This document shows, in pieces, positions 1-7,949 of a DNA stretch of 15,027 nt. Position numbers and translations under genes: made by a program. A model generated the notes under the pieces. That model was not told where the DNA came from. It worked only from the letters and a program-made list of their open reading frames with translations, and did not search any database. The stretch comes from DASRHK01 sp035650495 (GTDB lineage Bacteria; Pseudomonadota; Gammaproteobacteria; Nevskiales; Nevskiaceae), in NCBI GenBank assembly GCA_035650495.1, contig DASRHK010000165.1, positions 1 through 15,027 of the forward strand. The letters run 5' to 3'. The first letter of the stretch is position 1. Each line of letters opens with the position of its first letter.

Positions 1-361
<361 letters not shown>

Positions 362-371
362 GGAGCGCGCG

Positions 372-1547
372 ATGGCCGTGTTGCGCATGTCGGAGCTGGA
401 TCTCAAGGGCAAGCGTCTCCTGATCCGCCAGGACCTCAACGTCCCGGTCGCCGAAGGCAAGATCACGTCCGACGCGCGCTTGAAAGCGTCGCTGCCGACG
501 CTGAAGGCCGCGCTCGAGAAGGGCGCGTCGATCCTGGTGATCTCGCATCTCGGCCGTCCGAAGGCCGGGCATCCCGAGCCGGAGTCGTCACTGAAGCCGG
601 TCGCCGAGTGGCTCGGCAAAGCGCTCGGTCGCAAGGTGCCGCTCGTCGACAACTGGATCGACGGCGTGCAGCTCAAGCCCGGCGACGTCGCGCTCGGCGA
701 GAACGTGCGCTATCTCAAGGGCGAGAAGGAAGACGACGAGCTGCTTGCGAAGAAGATGGCGAAGCTGTGCGACATCTACGTGATGGATGCTTTCGGGACC
801 GCGCATCGCGCCGAGGCTTCCACGCACGGCGTCGCCAAGTTCGCGCCGGTCGCGTGCGCCGGTCCGCTGCTCTCCGCGGAGCTCGACGCGCTCGGCAAGG
901 CGCTCGCGAAACCTGCGCGGCCGCTCGCGGTGATCGTCGGCGGCAGCAAGGTGTCGACCAAGCTCGACCTGCTCAACAATCTCGCCGACGTCGCCGATCA
1001 GCTGATCATCGGCGGCGGCATCGCCAACACCTTCATCGCGGCCGCGGGGCACAAGGTCGGCAAGTCGCTTTACGAGAAGGACATGCTCGCCACCGCCAAG
1101 AACATCCGCGCGAAGATCCTGCAGCGCGGCGGCGACATCCCGATCCCCGAAGACGTCGTGGTCGCGACCGAGATCTCCGCCGAGGCACGCGCCGAAGTGC
1201 GGGCCGTCTCCGAAGTCCATGAAGACGAGATGATCCTCGACATCGGGCCGAAGACGCGGGCGAAGCTCGTATCGCAGCTCGCGAATGCGGGCACGATCGT
1301 CTGGAACGGTCCGGTCGGCGTGTTCGAGTACGATGCATTCGCCGGCGGCACCAAGGCGCTCGCGGACGCGATCGCCAGGAGCAAGGCGTTCTCGCTCGCC
1401 GGCGGCGGCGACACGCTCGCCGCGATCGACAAGTTCGGCGTCGCCAAGGGCATCGGCTACATCTCCACGGGCGGCGGCGCGTTCCTCGAGTTCCTCGAGG
1501 GCAAGAAGCTGCCGGCAGTGGCGATGCTGGAGTCCCGCGCGCAGTAG
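372..1547 (+). CDS. pgk: Phosphoglycerate kinase
   Basis: This cytosolic glycolytic/Calvin-cycle enzyme transfers phosphate between 1,3-bisphosphoglycerate and ADP. The 391-residue product is the normal bacterial length. Family motifs run in order: RQDLNVP near residue 20 (substrate site), ISHLGRP near 60, VMDAFGTAHR near 140, GGSKVSTKLDLLNNL near 190, NGPVGVFEYDAFAGGT near 315, and GGGDTLAA near 345 in the nucleotide-binding lobe. The ATG at 372 is preceded by AGGAG eight bases upstream, just after the gap stop. Together this supports a gap-pgk operon. No pyk or fba follows, although these are common next genes in betaproteobacteria; rpoN comes next instead. No convincing terminator is visible after the stop. 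Confidence 0.99.
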   Translation: MAVLRMSELDLKGKRLLIRQDLNVPVAEGKITSDARLKASLPTLKAALEKGASILVISHLGRPKAGHPEPESSLKPVAEWLGKALGRKVPLVDNWIDGVQLKPGDVALGENVRYLKGEKEDDELLAKKMAKLCDIYVMDAFGTAHRAEASTHGVAKFAPVACAGPLLSAELDALGKALAKPARPLAVIVGGSKVSTKLDLLNNLADVADQLIIGGGIANTFIAAAGHKVGKSLYEKDMLATAKNIRAKILQRGGDIPIPEDVVVATEISAEARAEVRAVSEVHEDEMILDIGPKTRAKLVSQLANAGTIVWNGPVGVFEYDAFAGGTKALADAIARSKAFSLAGGGDTLAAIDKFGVAKGIGYISTGGGAFLEFLEGKKLPAVAMLESRAQ

Positions 1548-1558
1548 GAACCTGTCGG

Positions 1559-1576
1559 TTGTGACCGCGGTCACAA
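1559..1576. promoter_or_regulatory. Perfect 18-bp palindrome matching the CRP-type operator pattern
   Basis: TTGTGACCGCGGTCACAA is a perfect dyad of 18 bases in the pgk-rpoN gap, centred about 117 bp before the rpoN ATG. Bases 1560-1575 fit TGTGA-N6-TCACA exactly, the consensus for CRP/Vfr-type cAMP receptor proteins. It has no loop and no T-run after it, so a terminator is unlikely. Binding by a CRP-family regulator is inferred; no such regulator gene is in the window. Confidence 0.55.
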
Positions 1577-1684
1577 GTGCGTGAGACAGGGAACGGGGCG
1601 AGCGCGTGACTTCAGAATATTTTTGTCTAGGCTCAAGCCTTCGCCCGGGCATAGAATGAAGTCCCAGAGCCCGTTCCCTCGTCA

Positions 1685-3160
1685 ATGAAGCAGTCGCTTG
1701 CACTCCGGGTCGGCCAGACCCTGACTATGACGCCCGCGCTGCAGCAGGCGATCCGCCTGTTGCAGCTCTCCAGCACCGATCTCCAGCAGGAGATCCAGGA
1801 GGCGCTCGAATCCAACGTGATGCTCGAGGTCGACGAGCCCGAGGCCGAAGCGCCGATCGAGGAAGTCGCGATCGCCGAGCCGCAGATCGACATCCCCGTC
1901 ACCGCGAAGGAAGAGAAGAGCGAAACCGAGACGCTGGCCGAGGACATCCCCGTCGAGCTCGACTGGGACACCGACGGCAGCTACGAAACCGCGTCCGGCA
2001 CCAGCGGCCGCGACGCCTCCGAAGAGGAAGAGCTCCACGAATTCCGCCAGGCCAATCTGCACAGCGGCGAGACGCTGCGCGAGCACCTGCTCTGGCAGAT
2101 GCGCCTTGCCCCGTTCTCCGAAGCCGAGATGCAGATCGCCGAGTACCTGATCGACGCGATCAACGACGACGGCTATCTCGAGAACTTCGCCGAAGCCTGC
2201 ACGAACCTGCAGCAGTCGATGGGCGCCACGCCCGAGGACGTCGAGCGGGTGCTGAAGGCGATCCAGGATTTCGATCCGCCCGGCGTCGGCGCCCGCGATC
2301 TCACCGAATGCCTGCGCCTGCAGCTGCTGCAATTCCCGGAGGAAGCCGAGCGCGATGCCGCGCTCGAGATCGTCGACAAGCACATGCTGCTGCTCGCCCG
2401 GCACGACGAAGCGGCGCTCCAGCAGGCGACCGGGCTGGACCCCGAGTTGCTCAAGCAAGCGCTGCTGCTGATCCAGTCGCTGCAGCCGCATCCGGGACGG
2501 CCGTATCAGGCGCACGAGGCGAACTACGCCGCGCCCGACGTCATCGTCACCAAGAAAGGCGGCAAGTGGGTGGTGTCGCTGAACAGCGAGACGGCGCCGC
2601 GGCTGCGCATCAATCCGCACTATCTGTCGTTCGTGCGGCGCTCGGACACCTCGCGCGACCAGCAGACGCTGAAGACGCACCTGCAGGAGGCGCGCTACTT
2701 CATCAGTGCCCTGGAATCCCGTAACGATACGCTCCTTCGGGTCGCCCAGACAATCGTTGAAGAGCAGCGCGCATTTCTGGAATATGGCGAGGAAGCCATG
2801 CGTCCCCTCGTGCTGCGCGACGTTGCCGAAAGACTCGGCGTCCATGAGTCGACGGTGTCGCGGGCGACGGCCAACAAGTACATGCTCACGCCGCGCGGCT
2901 TCTACGAGCTCAAATACTTCTTCTCCAGCCACGTGCACACCACGCAGGGCGGCACGTGCTCGGCCACCGCCATCCACGCCATGATCAAGCGGCTGATCGG
3001 CGGGGAGCCACAGGACAAGCCGCTCTCGGACAGTACGATCGCCGACCTCTTGTTGAAGGAGGGCATTCAGGTCGCGCGGCGCACCGTCGCCAAGTATCGG
3101 GAAGCGATGGGCATCCCGCCGTCACACGAGCGCAAGCCCGCGATCCCGAGCAGCATCTGA
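1685..3160 (+). CDS. rpoN: RNA polymerase sigma-54 factor
   Basis: This is the alternative sigma factor that directs RNA polymerase to -24/-12 promoters and needs AAA+ activators to open them. The 491-residue product has the whole family layout. The N-terminal glutamine/leucine-rich activator-interacting region starts MKQSLALRVGQTLTMTPALQ (residues 1-50). An acidic low-complexity region II follows (about 50-125). The core-binding domain includes DPPGVGARDLTECL near 200. A helix-turn-helix contains VAERLGVHESTVSRATANKY (about 378-397), and the RpoN box ARRTVAKYRE lies at 464-473. The ATG at 1685 fits the usual family start, but no strong Shine-Dalgarno sequence is visible. In most relatives rpoN follows lptA/lptB; here it follows pgk after 137 bp that hold a CRP-like palindrome. 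The hpf and ptsN genes follow, as in many proteobacteria. Confidence 0.99.
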   Translation: MKQSLALRVGQTLTMTPALQQAIRLLQLSSTDLQQEIQEALESNVMLEVDEPEAEAPIEEVAIAEPQIDIPVTAKEEKSETETLAEDIPVELDWDTDGSYETASGTSGRDASEEEELHEFRQANLHSGETLREHLLWQMRLAPFSEAEMQIAEYLIDAINDDGYLENFAEACTNLQQSMGATPEDVERVLKAIQDFDPPGVGARDLTECLRLQLLQFPEEAERDAALEIVDKHMLLLARHDEAALQQATGLDPELLKQALLLIQSLQPHPGRPYQAHEANYAAPDVIVTKKGGKWVVSLNSETAPRLRINPHYLSFVRRSDTSRDQQTLKTHLQEARYFISALESRNDTLLRVAQTIVEEQRAFLEYGEEAMRPLVLRDVAERLGVHESTVSRATANKYMLTPRGFYELKYFFSSHVHTTQGGTCSATAIHAMIKRLIGGEPQDKPLSDSTIADLLLKEGIQVARRTVAKYREAMGIPPSHERKPAIPSSI

Positions 3161-3171
3161 ACGTGTTTCAC

Positions 3172-3185
3172 GGCCCCCGGGGGCC
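3172..3185 (+). other. GC-only inverted repeat between rpoN and hpf
   Basis: GGCCCCCGGGGGCC is a perfect 14-bp dyad starting 11 bases after the rpoN stop, followed by TTCTT. It could fold as a 5-bp stem with a CCGG loop. It ends 20 bases before the hpf ATG and just before the hpf ribosome binding site AGAGGAG. It may be a weak terminator, attenuator or RNA-stability element; the T-tract is too short for a confident terminator call. Confidence 0.4.
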
Positions 3186-3205
3186 TTCTTCAAGAGGAGT
3201 GTGCG

Positions 3206-3529
3206 ATGAATCTGAACATCTCCGGCCATCATGTCGAGCTCACGCCGCCGCTGCGCGGTTACGTCACCGACAAGCTGAAGCGGCTCGAACGCCATTTCGA
3301 TCACCTGATCAAGGCGAAGGTGATCCTCACGGTGGACAAGCTTCGACACAAGGCGGAGTGCACCGTGCACACGCGCGGTGCTGACCTCCATGCGGAGGCC
3401 ACCGAAGAGAACATGTATGCGGCGATCGACGTGCTCGTCGACAAGCTCGACGGCCAGACCCGCAAGTTCAAGGAGAAGACCCGCGACCATCACGCCAAGG
3501 AGAAGCAGAAAGGCAACGGCGCGGCCTGA
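3206..3529 (+). CDS. hpf: Ribosome hibernation promoting factor, short form
   Basis: This small cytosolic protein binds the 30S decoding region in stationary phase and promotes inactive 100S ribosome dimers. The 107-residue product is a single S30AE/YfiA-fold domain: MNLNISGHHVELTPPLRGYV at the start, LERHFDHLIKAKVIL in the middle, and AAIDVLVDKLDGQTRKFKEK toward the end. A short, very basic lysine/histidine tail follows. It lacks the C-terminal dimerisation domain of long HPF, so it is the short proteobacterial type. The ATG is preceded by AAGAGGAG with good spacing. Placement directly after rpoN is the classic arrangement. Transcription probably comes from the rpoN promoter through a GC hairpin, and a strong terminator follows the gene. 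Confidence 0.97.
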   Translation: MNLNISGHHVELTPPLRGYVTDKLKRLERHFDHLIKAKVILTVDKLRHKAECTVHTRGADLHAEATEENMYAAIDVLVDKLDGQTRKFKEKTRDHHAKEKQKGNGAA

Positions 3530-3552
3530 CCCCGCAAGCGATGTAAAATACC

Positions 3553-3580
3553 AAGGCCCGGAGAACTTCCGGGCCTTTTG
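3553..3580 (+). terminator. Rho-independent terminator after hpf
   Basis: A 9-bp perfect stem, AAGGCCCGG (3553-3561) with CCGGGCCTT (3569-3577), has a 7-base loop and leads into TTTT (3576-3579). It lies 23 bases after the hpf stop and only 18 bases before the ptsN ATG. ptsN must therefore be read either by partial read-through or from a promoter inside hpf. It could be an attenuator separating rpoN-hpf from the PTS genes. Confidence 0.85.
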
Positions 3581-3597
3581 CTTCGGATGAGAACAAT

Positions 3598-4053
3598 ATG
3601 AAACTTTCCGACATCCTCTCCGCCGACCGCGTCGTCGCCGGCGCCGCGCTCGGCAGCAAGAAGAAAGTGCTCGAAGAGCTGTCGCGCCTGCTCGCGGGCG
3701 GCACCACGCTCGCGTCGGGCGACATCTTCAACAGCCTGGTCGGCCGCGAGAAGCTCGGCAGCACCGGGCTCGGCCACGGCGTAGCGATCCCGCACGGGCG
3801 CGTCGCCGGCGTGCCGCAGAGCGTCGGCGCGTTCATGCGGCTGAAGCACGCGATCGACTACGACGCGCACGACGGCCAGCCCGTCGACCTGGTGTTCGGC
3901 TTGCTGGTGCCGCAGCAGGCGACCGAGGAGCACCTGAAGCATCTCGCGGCGATCGCGGAGATGTTCTCCAACGAGCAGTTCTGCGTGAAGCTGCGCGAGA
4001 CGGCGGACGACAAGCAGCTGCACAAGCTGATCACGAGCTACACGCCGGCGTAA
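3598..4053 (+). CDS. ptsN: PTS EIIA-Ntr (nitrogen-related phosphocarrier)
   Basis: This is a cytosolic regulatory EIIA protein of the fructose/mannitol EIIA fold. It accepts phosphate from HPr or NPr and controls potassium transport, nitrogen and carbon metabolism in other proteobacteria. The 151-residue product matches the family length. It starts MKLSDILSADRVV and carries the active-site histidine in GHGVAIPHGRV (about residues 59-69). VDLVFGLLVPQQATEEHLKHLAAIAE and a C-terminal helix follow. The start is an ATG with GGATGAG six bases upstream. The stop TAA (4051-4053) is 15 bases before the hprK start and in the same reading frame. The link to rpoN, hprK and rapZ is typical of betaproteobacteria. 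Confidence 0.98.
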   Translation: MKLSDILSADRVVAGAALGSKKKVLEELSRLLAGGTTLASGDIFNSLVGREKLGSTGLGHGVAIPHGRVAGVPQSVGAFMRLKHAIDYDAHDGQPVDLVFGLLVPQQATEEHLKHLAAIAEMFSNEQFCVKLRETADDKQLHKLITSYTPA

Positions 4054-4068
4054 GCCGCGCGGCCTCGC

Positions 4069-4653
4069 GTGCCGCGACTGCAGGAATCCCGAATCGACTG
4101 GACCGGCGCGCTCACGCTGCAGGGCGCGCTCGTCGAAGTGCATGGGCTGGGCGTGCTGCTCAGCGGCTCGAGCGGCGTCGGCAAGAGCGAGCTCGCGCTC
4201 GATCTCGTCTCCCGCGGCCATCGCCTGATCGCCGATGACATCGTCGAGGTGATCCGGCCCGCGACCGGCATCCTGCTCGCGCGCTCACCCGAGCTGTTGC
4301 GCGACTATCTCGAGGTCCGCGGGCTGGGCGTGATCAACATCCGCAAGCTGTACGGCGACGCGGCGATGGCAGCGATGCAGCGCCTCGACCTGATCCTGCA
4401 TCTGGAAAGCCGCGGCGAGACCGCGCCCGACAGCGAGGCCGAAGCCGCCGCGCGCATCAGCGGTCGGCGCGGCGAGCGCGAGATCCTCGGCGTCGCGGTC
4501 CCGGAGATCTTTCTGCGCGCGCGCCTCGGGCATAATCAGCGCGCGCTCGTCGAAGCCGCCTGCCGCGATCACTGGCTGCGCCTGTTCGGCAGTCACGCCG
4601 ATCGCGAATTCATCGCGCTCCAGAAAGAAGCCGTGTCGAGAGATCAACACTGA
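4069..4653 (+). CDS. hprK: HPr kinase/phosphorylase, short form lacking the N-terminal domain
   Basis: HprK phosphorylates, and often dephosphorylates, HPr on a regulatory serine. This 194-residue product covers only the C-terminal catalytic domain. Visible are Walker A GSSGVGKS (33-40), the catalytic pair IADD (54-57), the HprK signature LEVRGLGVINIRKLYG (81-96), and the C-terminal ILGVAVPE block. Typical betaproteobacterial and firmicute enzymes have about 310-320 residues with an extra N-terminal domain of about 130 residues. Here that domain is absent and there is no room for it, because an in-frame TAA ends ptsN 15 bases upstream. The start is taken as GTG 4069, which has no clear Shine-Dalgarno sequence, so translational coupling to ptsN is likely. 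The stop overlaps the rapZ ATG by one base. The HG normally found before the P-loop strand is QG here (Q18), and that histidine is a conserved catalytic-region residue. The residues flanking the P-loop suggest a working kinase; phosphorylase activity is uncertain. Confidence 0.93.
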   Translation: MPRLQESRIDWTGALTLQGALVEVHGLGVLLSGSSGVGKSELALDLVSRGHRLIADDIVEVIRPATGILLARSPELLRDYLEVRGLGVINIRKLYGDAAMAAMQRLDLILHLESRGETAPDSEAEAAARISGRRGEREILGVAVPEIFLRARLGHNQRALVEAACRDHWLRLFGSHADREFIALQKEAVSRDQH

Positions 4654-5510
4654 TGCAGCTCGTGATCGTCAGCGGCATGTCCGGCGCCGGCAAGACCGTC
4701 GCGCTCAAGCAGTACGAGGACCTCGGCTACTACTGCATCGACAACCTGCCGATCGCGCTGATCGGCGGCCGCTCCTCGCGCGTGATCAAGTCGCTCGAAG
4801 GCCGCTACGAGAAGCTCGCGATCGGCATCGACGCGCGCGCGAGCCCGCGCGAGATCCGCGCCTTCCCGAAATACCTGGCGCGCCTGCGCGAGCGCAAGGT
4901 GCCGGTGCGCGTGATCTTCCTCACCGCCAGCGACGCCGTGATCCTGCAGCGCTACGCGGAGACCCGGCGCAAGCATCCGCTCACGGGGCCGCAGGTCTCG
5001 CTCGAGGAAGCGATCGCGAGGGAGCGGAAGCTTTTGCTGCCGATCGCGGAGTCCTCCGACTTCGTCCTCAACACCGGCGAGTTCAACCTCCATGAGCTGC
5101 GCGAGGCGATCCGCCAGCGCGAGCCCACCGCCGAGCGCGGCAAGCTCGGTATCACCTTCGTCTCGTTCGGCTTCAAGAACGGCGCGCCGGAAGGCATCGA
5201 CTTCCTGTTCGACGTGCGCTGCCTGCCGAATCCACATTGGGAACAGAACCTGCGGCCGAAGACCGGGCTCGATGCGGAAGTCATCGCGTATCTCGAGCAG
5301 CACGCCGACGTCCAGAGCATGCTCGGCGACATCCGCAAGTTCCTCGATACGTGGCTGCCGAAGATCGCGGCGCAGGACGTGTCGTATCTCACCGTCGCCG
5401 TCGGCTGCACGGGCGGTCGTCATCGCTCGCCGTACATCGTCGAGCGGCTCGCGCAGCATTTCCGCGGCGGCTACGATCCGATCACCGTGACGCATCGCGA
5501 GCTGTCATGA
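4653..5510 (+). CDS. rapZ: RNase adapter protein RapZ
   Basis: RapZ (YvcJ family) is a P-loop and RNA-binding protein. In enterobacteria it senses glucosamine-6-phosphate and guides RNase E to the small RNA GlmZ; its partners in betaproteobacteria are less well known. The 285-residue product has the standard length. Walker A GMSGAGKT is at residues 8-15, YYCIDNLP at 26-33, and DVRCLPNPHW near 187. The C-terminal RNA-binding block includes VGCTGGRHRSPYIVERL (about 250-266). The ATG shares its first base with the hprK stop (TGATG), so translation is probably coupled. A 16-base gap then leads to the EIIA gene. Walker A has A12 and T15 where many relatives read S-G-K-S, but it still fits the general P-loop rule. 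Confidence 0.98.
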   Translation: MQLVIVSGMSGAGKTVALKQYEDLGYYCIDNLPIALIGGRSSRVIKSLEGRYEKLAIGIDARASPREIRAFPKYLARLRERKVPVRVIFLTASDAVILQRYAETRRKHPLTGPQVSLEEAIARERKLLLPIAESSDFVLNTGEFNLHELREAIRQREPTAERGKLGITFVSFGFKNGAPEGIDFLFDVRCLPNPHWEQNLRPKTGLDAEVIAYLEQHADVQSMLGDIRKFLDTWLPKIAAQDVSYLTVAVGCTGGRHRSPYIVERLAQHFRGGYDPITVTHRELS

Positions 5511-5526
5511 CCCCGAGGATCCATCC

Positions 5527-5928
5527 ATGAGCGTCGGCATCCTGCTCGTCACCCACGGCCGGCTCGGCCAGCTCCTGCTCAACACCGTCAGCGAGACGAT
5601 GGGCGCGCTTTCGCTTTCGACCTCGGTGCTCGAGATCCGGCGCGTGCAATCGCCCGACGTCCTGCTGCGGCAAGGTGCGCGGCTGATCGAGAAGCTGAAC
5701 ACGGGGCAGGGCGTGCTGATCTTGACCGATGCGTTCGGCTCGACGCCTTCCAACATCGCCACGCAGCTCGGCGCGACGCCGCAGACGCAGGTCATCGCCG
5801 GCGTCAACCTGCCGATGCTGATGCGCATCTACAACTATCCGGCGCTCGATCTCGCCGCGATGACGCAGAACGCGCTCGAAGGCGGCCAGCGCGGCGTCGC
5901 GATCTGCCCGCCGCCGGAAAAGAAGTAA
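5527..5928 (+). CDS. PTS EIIA component, mannose type
   Basis: This is a 133-residue single-domain EIIA of the mannose/DhaM fold. The phosphorylation site is the histidine in LLVTHGRLGQ (His10), and the LTDAFGSTPSNIA loop lies near residue 75. The protein is soluble, with no IIB domain attached and no IIB, IIC or IID genes nearby. A regulatory role as an end acceptor of the EI-HPr relay is therefore more likely than sugar uptake. An equivalent stand-alone EIIA lies between rapZ and ptsH in many betaproteobacteria. The ATG is preceded by GAGGA at spacing of about nine bases. The ptsH ATG follows six bases after the stop. Confidence 0.95.
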   Translation: MSVGILLVTHGRLGQLLLNTVSETMGALSLSTSVLEIRRVQSPDVLLRQGARLIEKLNTGQGVLILTDAFGSTPSNIATQLGATPQTQVIAGVNLPMLMRIYNYPALDLAAMTQNALEGGQRGVAICPPPEKK

Positions 5929-5934
5929 GCATCG

Positions 5935-6201
5935 ATGGAACGCAACGTCACCATCGTCAACAAGCTCGGCCTGCACGCGCGCGCGGCGGCGAAGCTCGTC
6001 ACCACCGCGTCGCGGTTCAAGTCCGACATCCGCATCAAGCGCGACGGCCGCGAGGTGAGCGGCAAGAGCATCATGGGCGTGATGATGCTCGCGGCTGGGA
6101 TCGGCGCGAAGCTCACGCTGATCGCGGTAGGCAGCGACGAAGCCGAAGCGCTCGACGCGCTGGAAAAGCTGATCGCCGACAAGTTCGGCGAAGGTGCCTG
6201 A
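5935..6201 (+). CDS. ptsH: Phosphocarrier protein HPr
   Basis: HPr is the small cytosolic phosphocarrier between enzyme I and the EIIA proteins. The 88-residue product has the active-site histidine in KLGLHARAA (His14 here, His15 in canonical numbering). The regulatory serine is in SGKSIMGVMML (Ser45 here, Ser46 canonical). Presence of this serine and its IMGVM context agrees with an HprK in the same operon. The start ATG has a weak AAGAAG-type ribosome site inside the EIIA gene end. The ptsI ATG is two bases after the TGA, so HPr and enzyme I are probably made in a coupled way. Confidence 0.98.
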   Translation: MERNVTIVNKLGLHARAAAKLVTTASRFKSDIRIKRDGREVSGKSIMGVMMLAAGIGAKLTLIAVGSDEAEALDALEKLIADKFGEGA

Positions 6202-6203
6202 CC

Positions 6204-7949
6204 ATGGCCGTCTGGCTCTCCGGCATCGGCGTCTCGCGCGGCATCGGCATCGGCCGCGTGCAGCGCCTGTCCGGCGGCGACCTCGAGATCCCCGAGTACA
6301 CGATCGACGCCGGCGACATCGAGCAGGAAGTCGCGCGCTTCCAGGCCGCGCACGCGCGCGCGAAGGAGCAGCTGCGACAGGTCCGCTCGCAGATCCCCGC
6401 GGGCACGCCCGGCGACATCGCGGCCTTCATCGACACCCACATCCTGATGCTCGACGACCGCTCGATCACCGAGGCGACCGTCGCGCACATCCGCGCCAAC
6501 CGCAGCAACGCCGAAGCCGCGCTCAAGCGCTCGCGCGACGCGCTGGTCGCGGTGTTCGAGCAGATGGAGGATCCCTACCTGCGCACGCGCAAGGACGACG
6601 TCGAGCACGTCTGCACGCGCGTGCTGCGCATCCTGCTCAAGAGCGAGCGCGCGTTGCCGCAAGGCGCGCGCGACGGGCTCGCCGAGCCGTTCGTCGCGGT
6701 CGCCGACGACGTCACGCCCGCCGACATCATCCTGCTCGCGCAGCAATCGGTCGTCGCGTTCGTCACCGAGTACGGCGGACCGCTCTCGCACACCGCGATT
6801 CTCGCGCGCAGCCTCGGCATCCCCGCGGTGGTCGGCGTGCACAACGCGCGGCGCCTGCTGCGCGAGGACGAAACGCTGATCGTCGACGGCGAGCGCGGCC
6901 ACGTGCTCGCGGCGCCCGACGCGATGGCACTCGCGTTCTATCGCAAGAAGCAGGACGACGATCGGGTCTATCGCGCCACGCTGGTGAAGCTCAAGGACGT
7001 GCAGGCGGTGTCGCGCGACGGCGCGAAGATCAAGCTGCTCGCGAACATCGAGCTGCCCGAGGACGCGAAGGAAGCCGAAGACGCCGGCGCCGAAGGCGTC
7101 GGCCTCTACCGCACCGAGTTCCTCTACATGAATCGCGAAGGGCTGCCGAGCGAGGACGAGCAGTACGACGCGTATGCGCGCGTCATCTCGTCGGTGAAAG
7201 GGCAGATCACCATCCGCACGCTCGATCTCGGCGCCGACAAGCAGGTCGATTCCGGCAATCGCCGCGGCCCGACGCCGAACAATCCCGCGCTCGGCCTGCG
7301 CGCGATCCGCTTGTGCCTGAAAGAGCCCGACCTGTTCCGCGTCCAGGTGCGCGCCCTGTTGCGCGCGGCGAAGCACGGCCGCACGCAGATCATGATCCCG
7401 ATGATCTCCAACCTGCAGGAGTTCCGCCAGGCGCAGAGCCTGATCGGCGCCGTGCACGAGGAGCTGCAGCGCGAAGGCAAGGCGCCGGGTTATCAGGTGC
7501 CGGTCGGCGCGATGATCGAGATTCCGGCTGCGGCGCTCGTGACGCCGATGCTCTCGCGCTTCGCGCGCTTCTTCTCGATCGGCACCAACGATCTCATCCA
7601 GTACACGCTGGCGATCGACCGCGTCGACGACGAAGTGAACTACCTCTACGACCCGTTGCATCCCGCAGTGCTGCAGCTGATCCGCTTGACCATCGAGGGC
7701 GGGGCGATCGGCAAGATCCCGGTGGCGATGTGCGGCGAGATGGCGGGCGATCCGCGCTACACGCGGCTGTTGCTCGGGCTCGGACTCACCGAGTTCTCGA
7801 TGCACCCGTCGAGCGTGCTCGAAGTGAAGCGCCTGATCATCGAGTCCGACGTGGGTCGACTCAAGCGCGAGGTGTCCGAGCTCCTCGCAGAGACCGATCC
7901 GGCTTCGCAGCGCGATCGGCTCGAAGCGCTCACGCAGGTTCCGCGCTAG
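6204..7949 (+). CDS. ptsI: PTS enzyme I (phosphoenolpyruvate-protein phosphotransferase)
   Basis: Enzyme I takes phosphate from phosphoenolpyruvate and passes it to HPr. The 581-residue product is full length. An N-terminal HPr-binding region leads to the swivelling domain with the active histidine in GGPLSHTAILARS (His196). The PEP-binding barrel follows, with AEGVGLYRTEFLY, TIRTLDLGADKQ, NPALGLRAIR, IGTNDLIQYTLAIDR, and the catalytic cysteine in AMCGEMAGDP (Cys510). The ATG lies two bases after the ptsH stop. The stop TAG (7947-7949) overlaps the stop codon of the convergent histidine kinase gene, and no hairpin terminator is visible between them. The phosphotransfer residues are intact, so the relay should be active. 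Confidence 0.98.
   Translation: MAVWLSGIGVSRGIGIGRVQRLSGGDLEIPEYTIDAGDIEQEVARFQAAHARAKEQLRQVRSQIPAGTPGDIAAFIDTHILMLDDRSITEATVAHIRANRSNAEAALKRSRDALVAVFEQMEDPYLRTRKDDVEHVCTRVLRILLKSERALPQGARDGLAEPFVAVADDVTPADIILLAQQSVVAFVTEYGGPLSHTAILARSLGIPAVVGVHNARRLLREDETLIVDGERGHVLAAPDAMALAFYRKKQDDDRVYRATLVKLKDVQAVSRDGAKIKLLANIELPEDAKEAEDAGAEGVGLYRTEFLYMNREGLPSEDEQYDAYARVISSVKGQITIRTLDLGADKQVDSGNRRGPTPNNPALGLRAIRLCLKEPDLFRVQVRALLRAAKHGRTQIMIPMISNLQEFRQAQSLIGAVHEELQREGKAPGYQVPVGAMIEIPAAALVTPMLSRFARFFSIGTNDLIQYTLAIDRVDDEVNYLYDPLHPAVLQLIRLTIEGGAIGKIPVAMCGEMAGDPRYTRLLLGLGLTEFSMHPSSVLEVKRLIIESDVGRLKREVSELLAETDPASQRDRLEALTQVPR

Noticed and set aside
1623..1657. TTGTCT and TAGAAT as a sigma-70 promoter for rpoN
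   Set aside because: The -10-like TAGAAT is plausible, but the spacing to TTGTCT is 23 bases, too long, and no good -35 lies at 16-18 bases.
588..1703. Long open frame on the minus strand opposite pgk
   Set aside because: Its arginine/leucine/aspartate-rich translation is the usual antisense shadow of a high-GC gene; pgk itself is beyond doubt. The same applies to minus-strand frames at 1682-2977, 3490-4221, 4644-5495 and 5835-7805.
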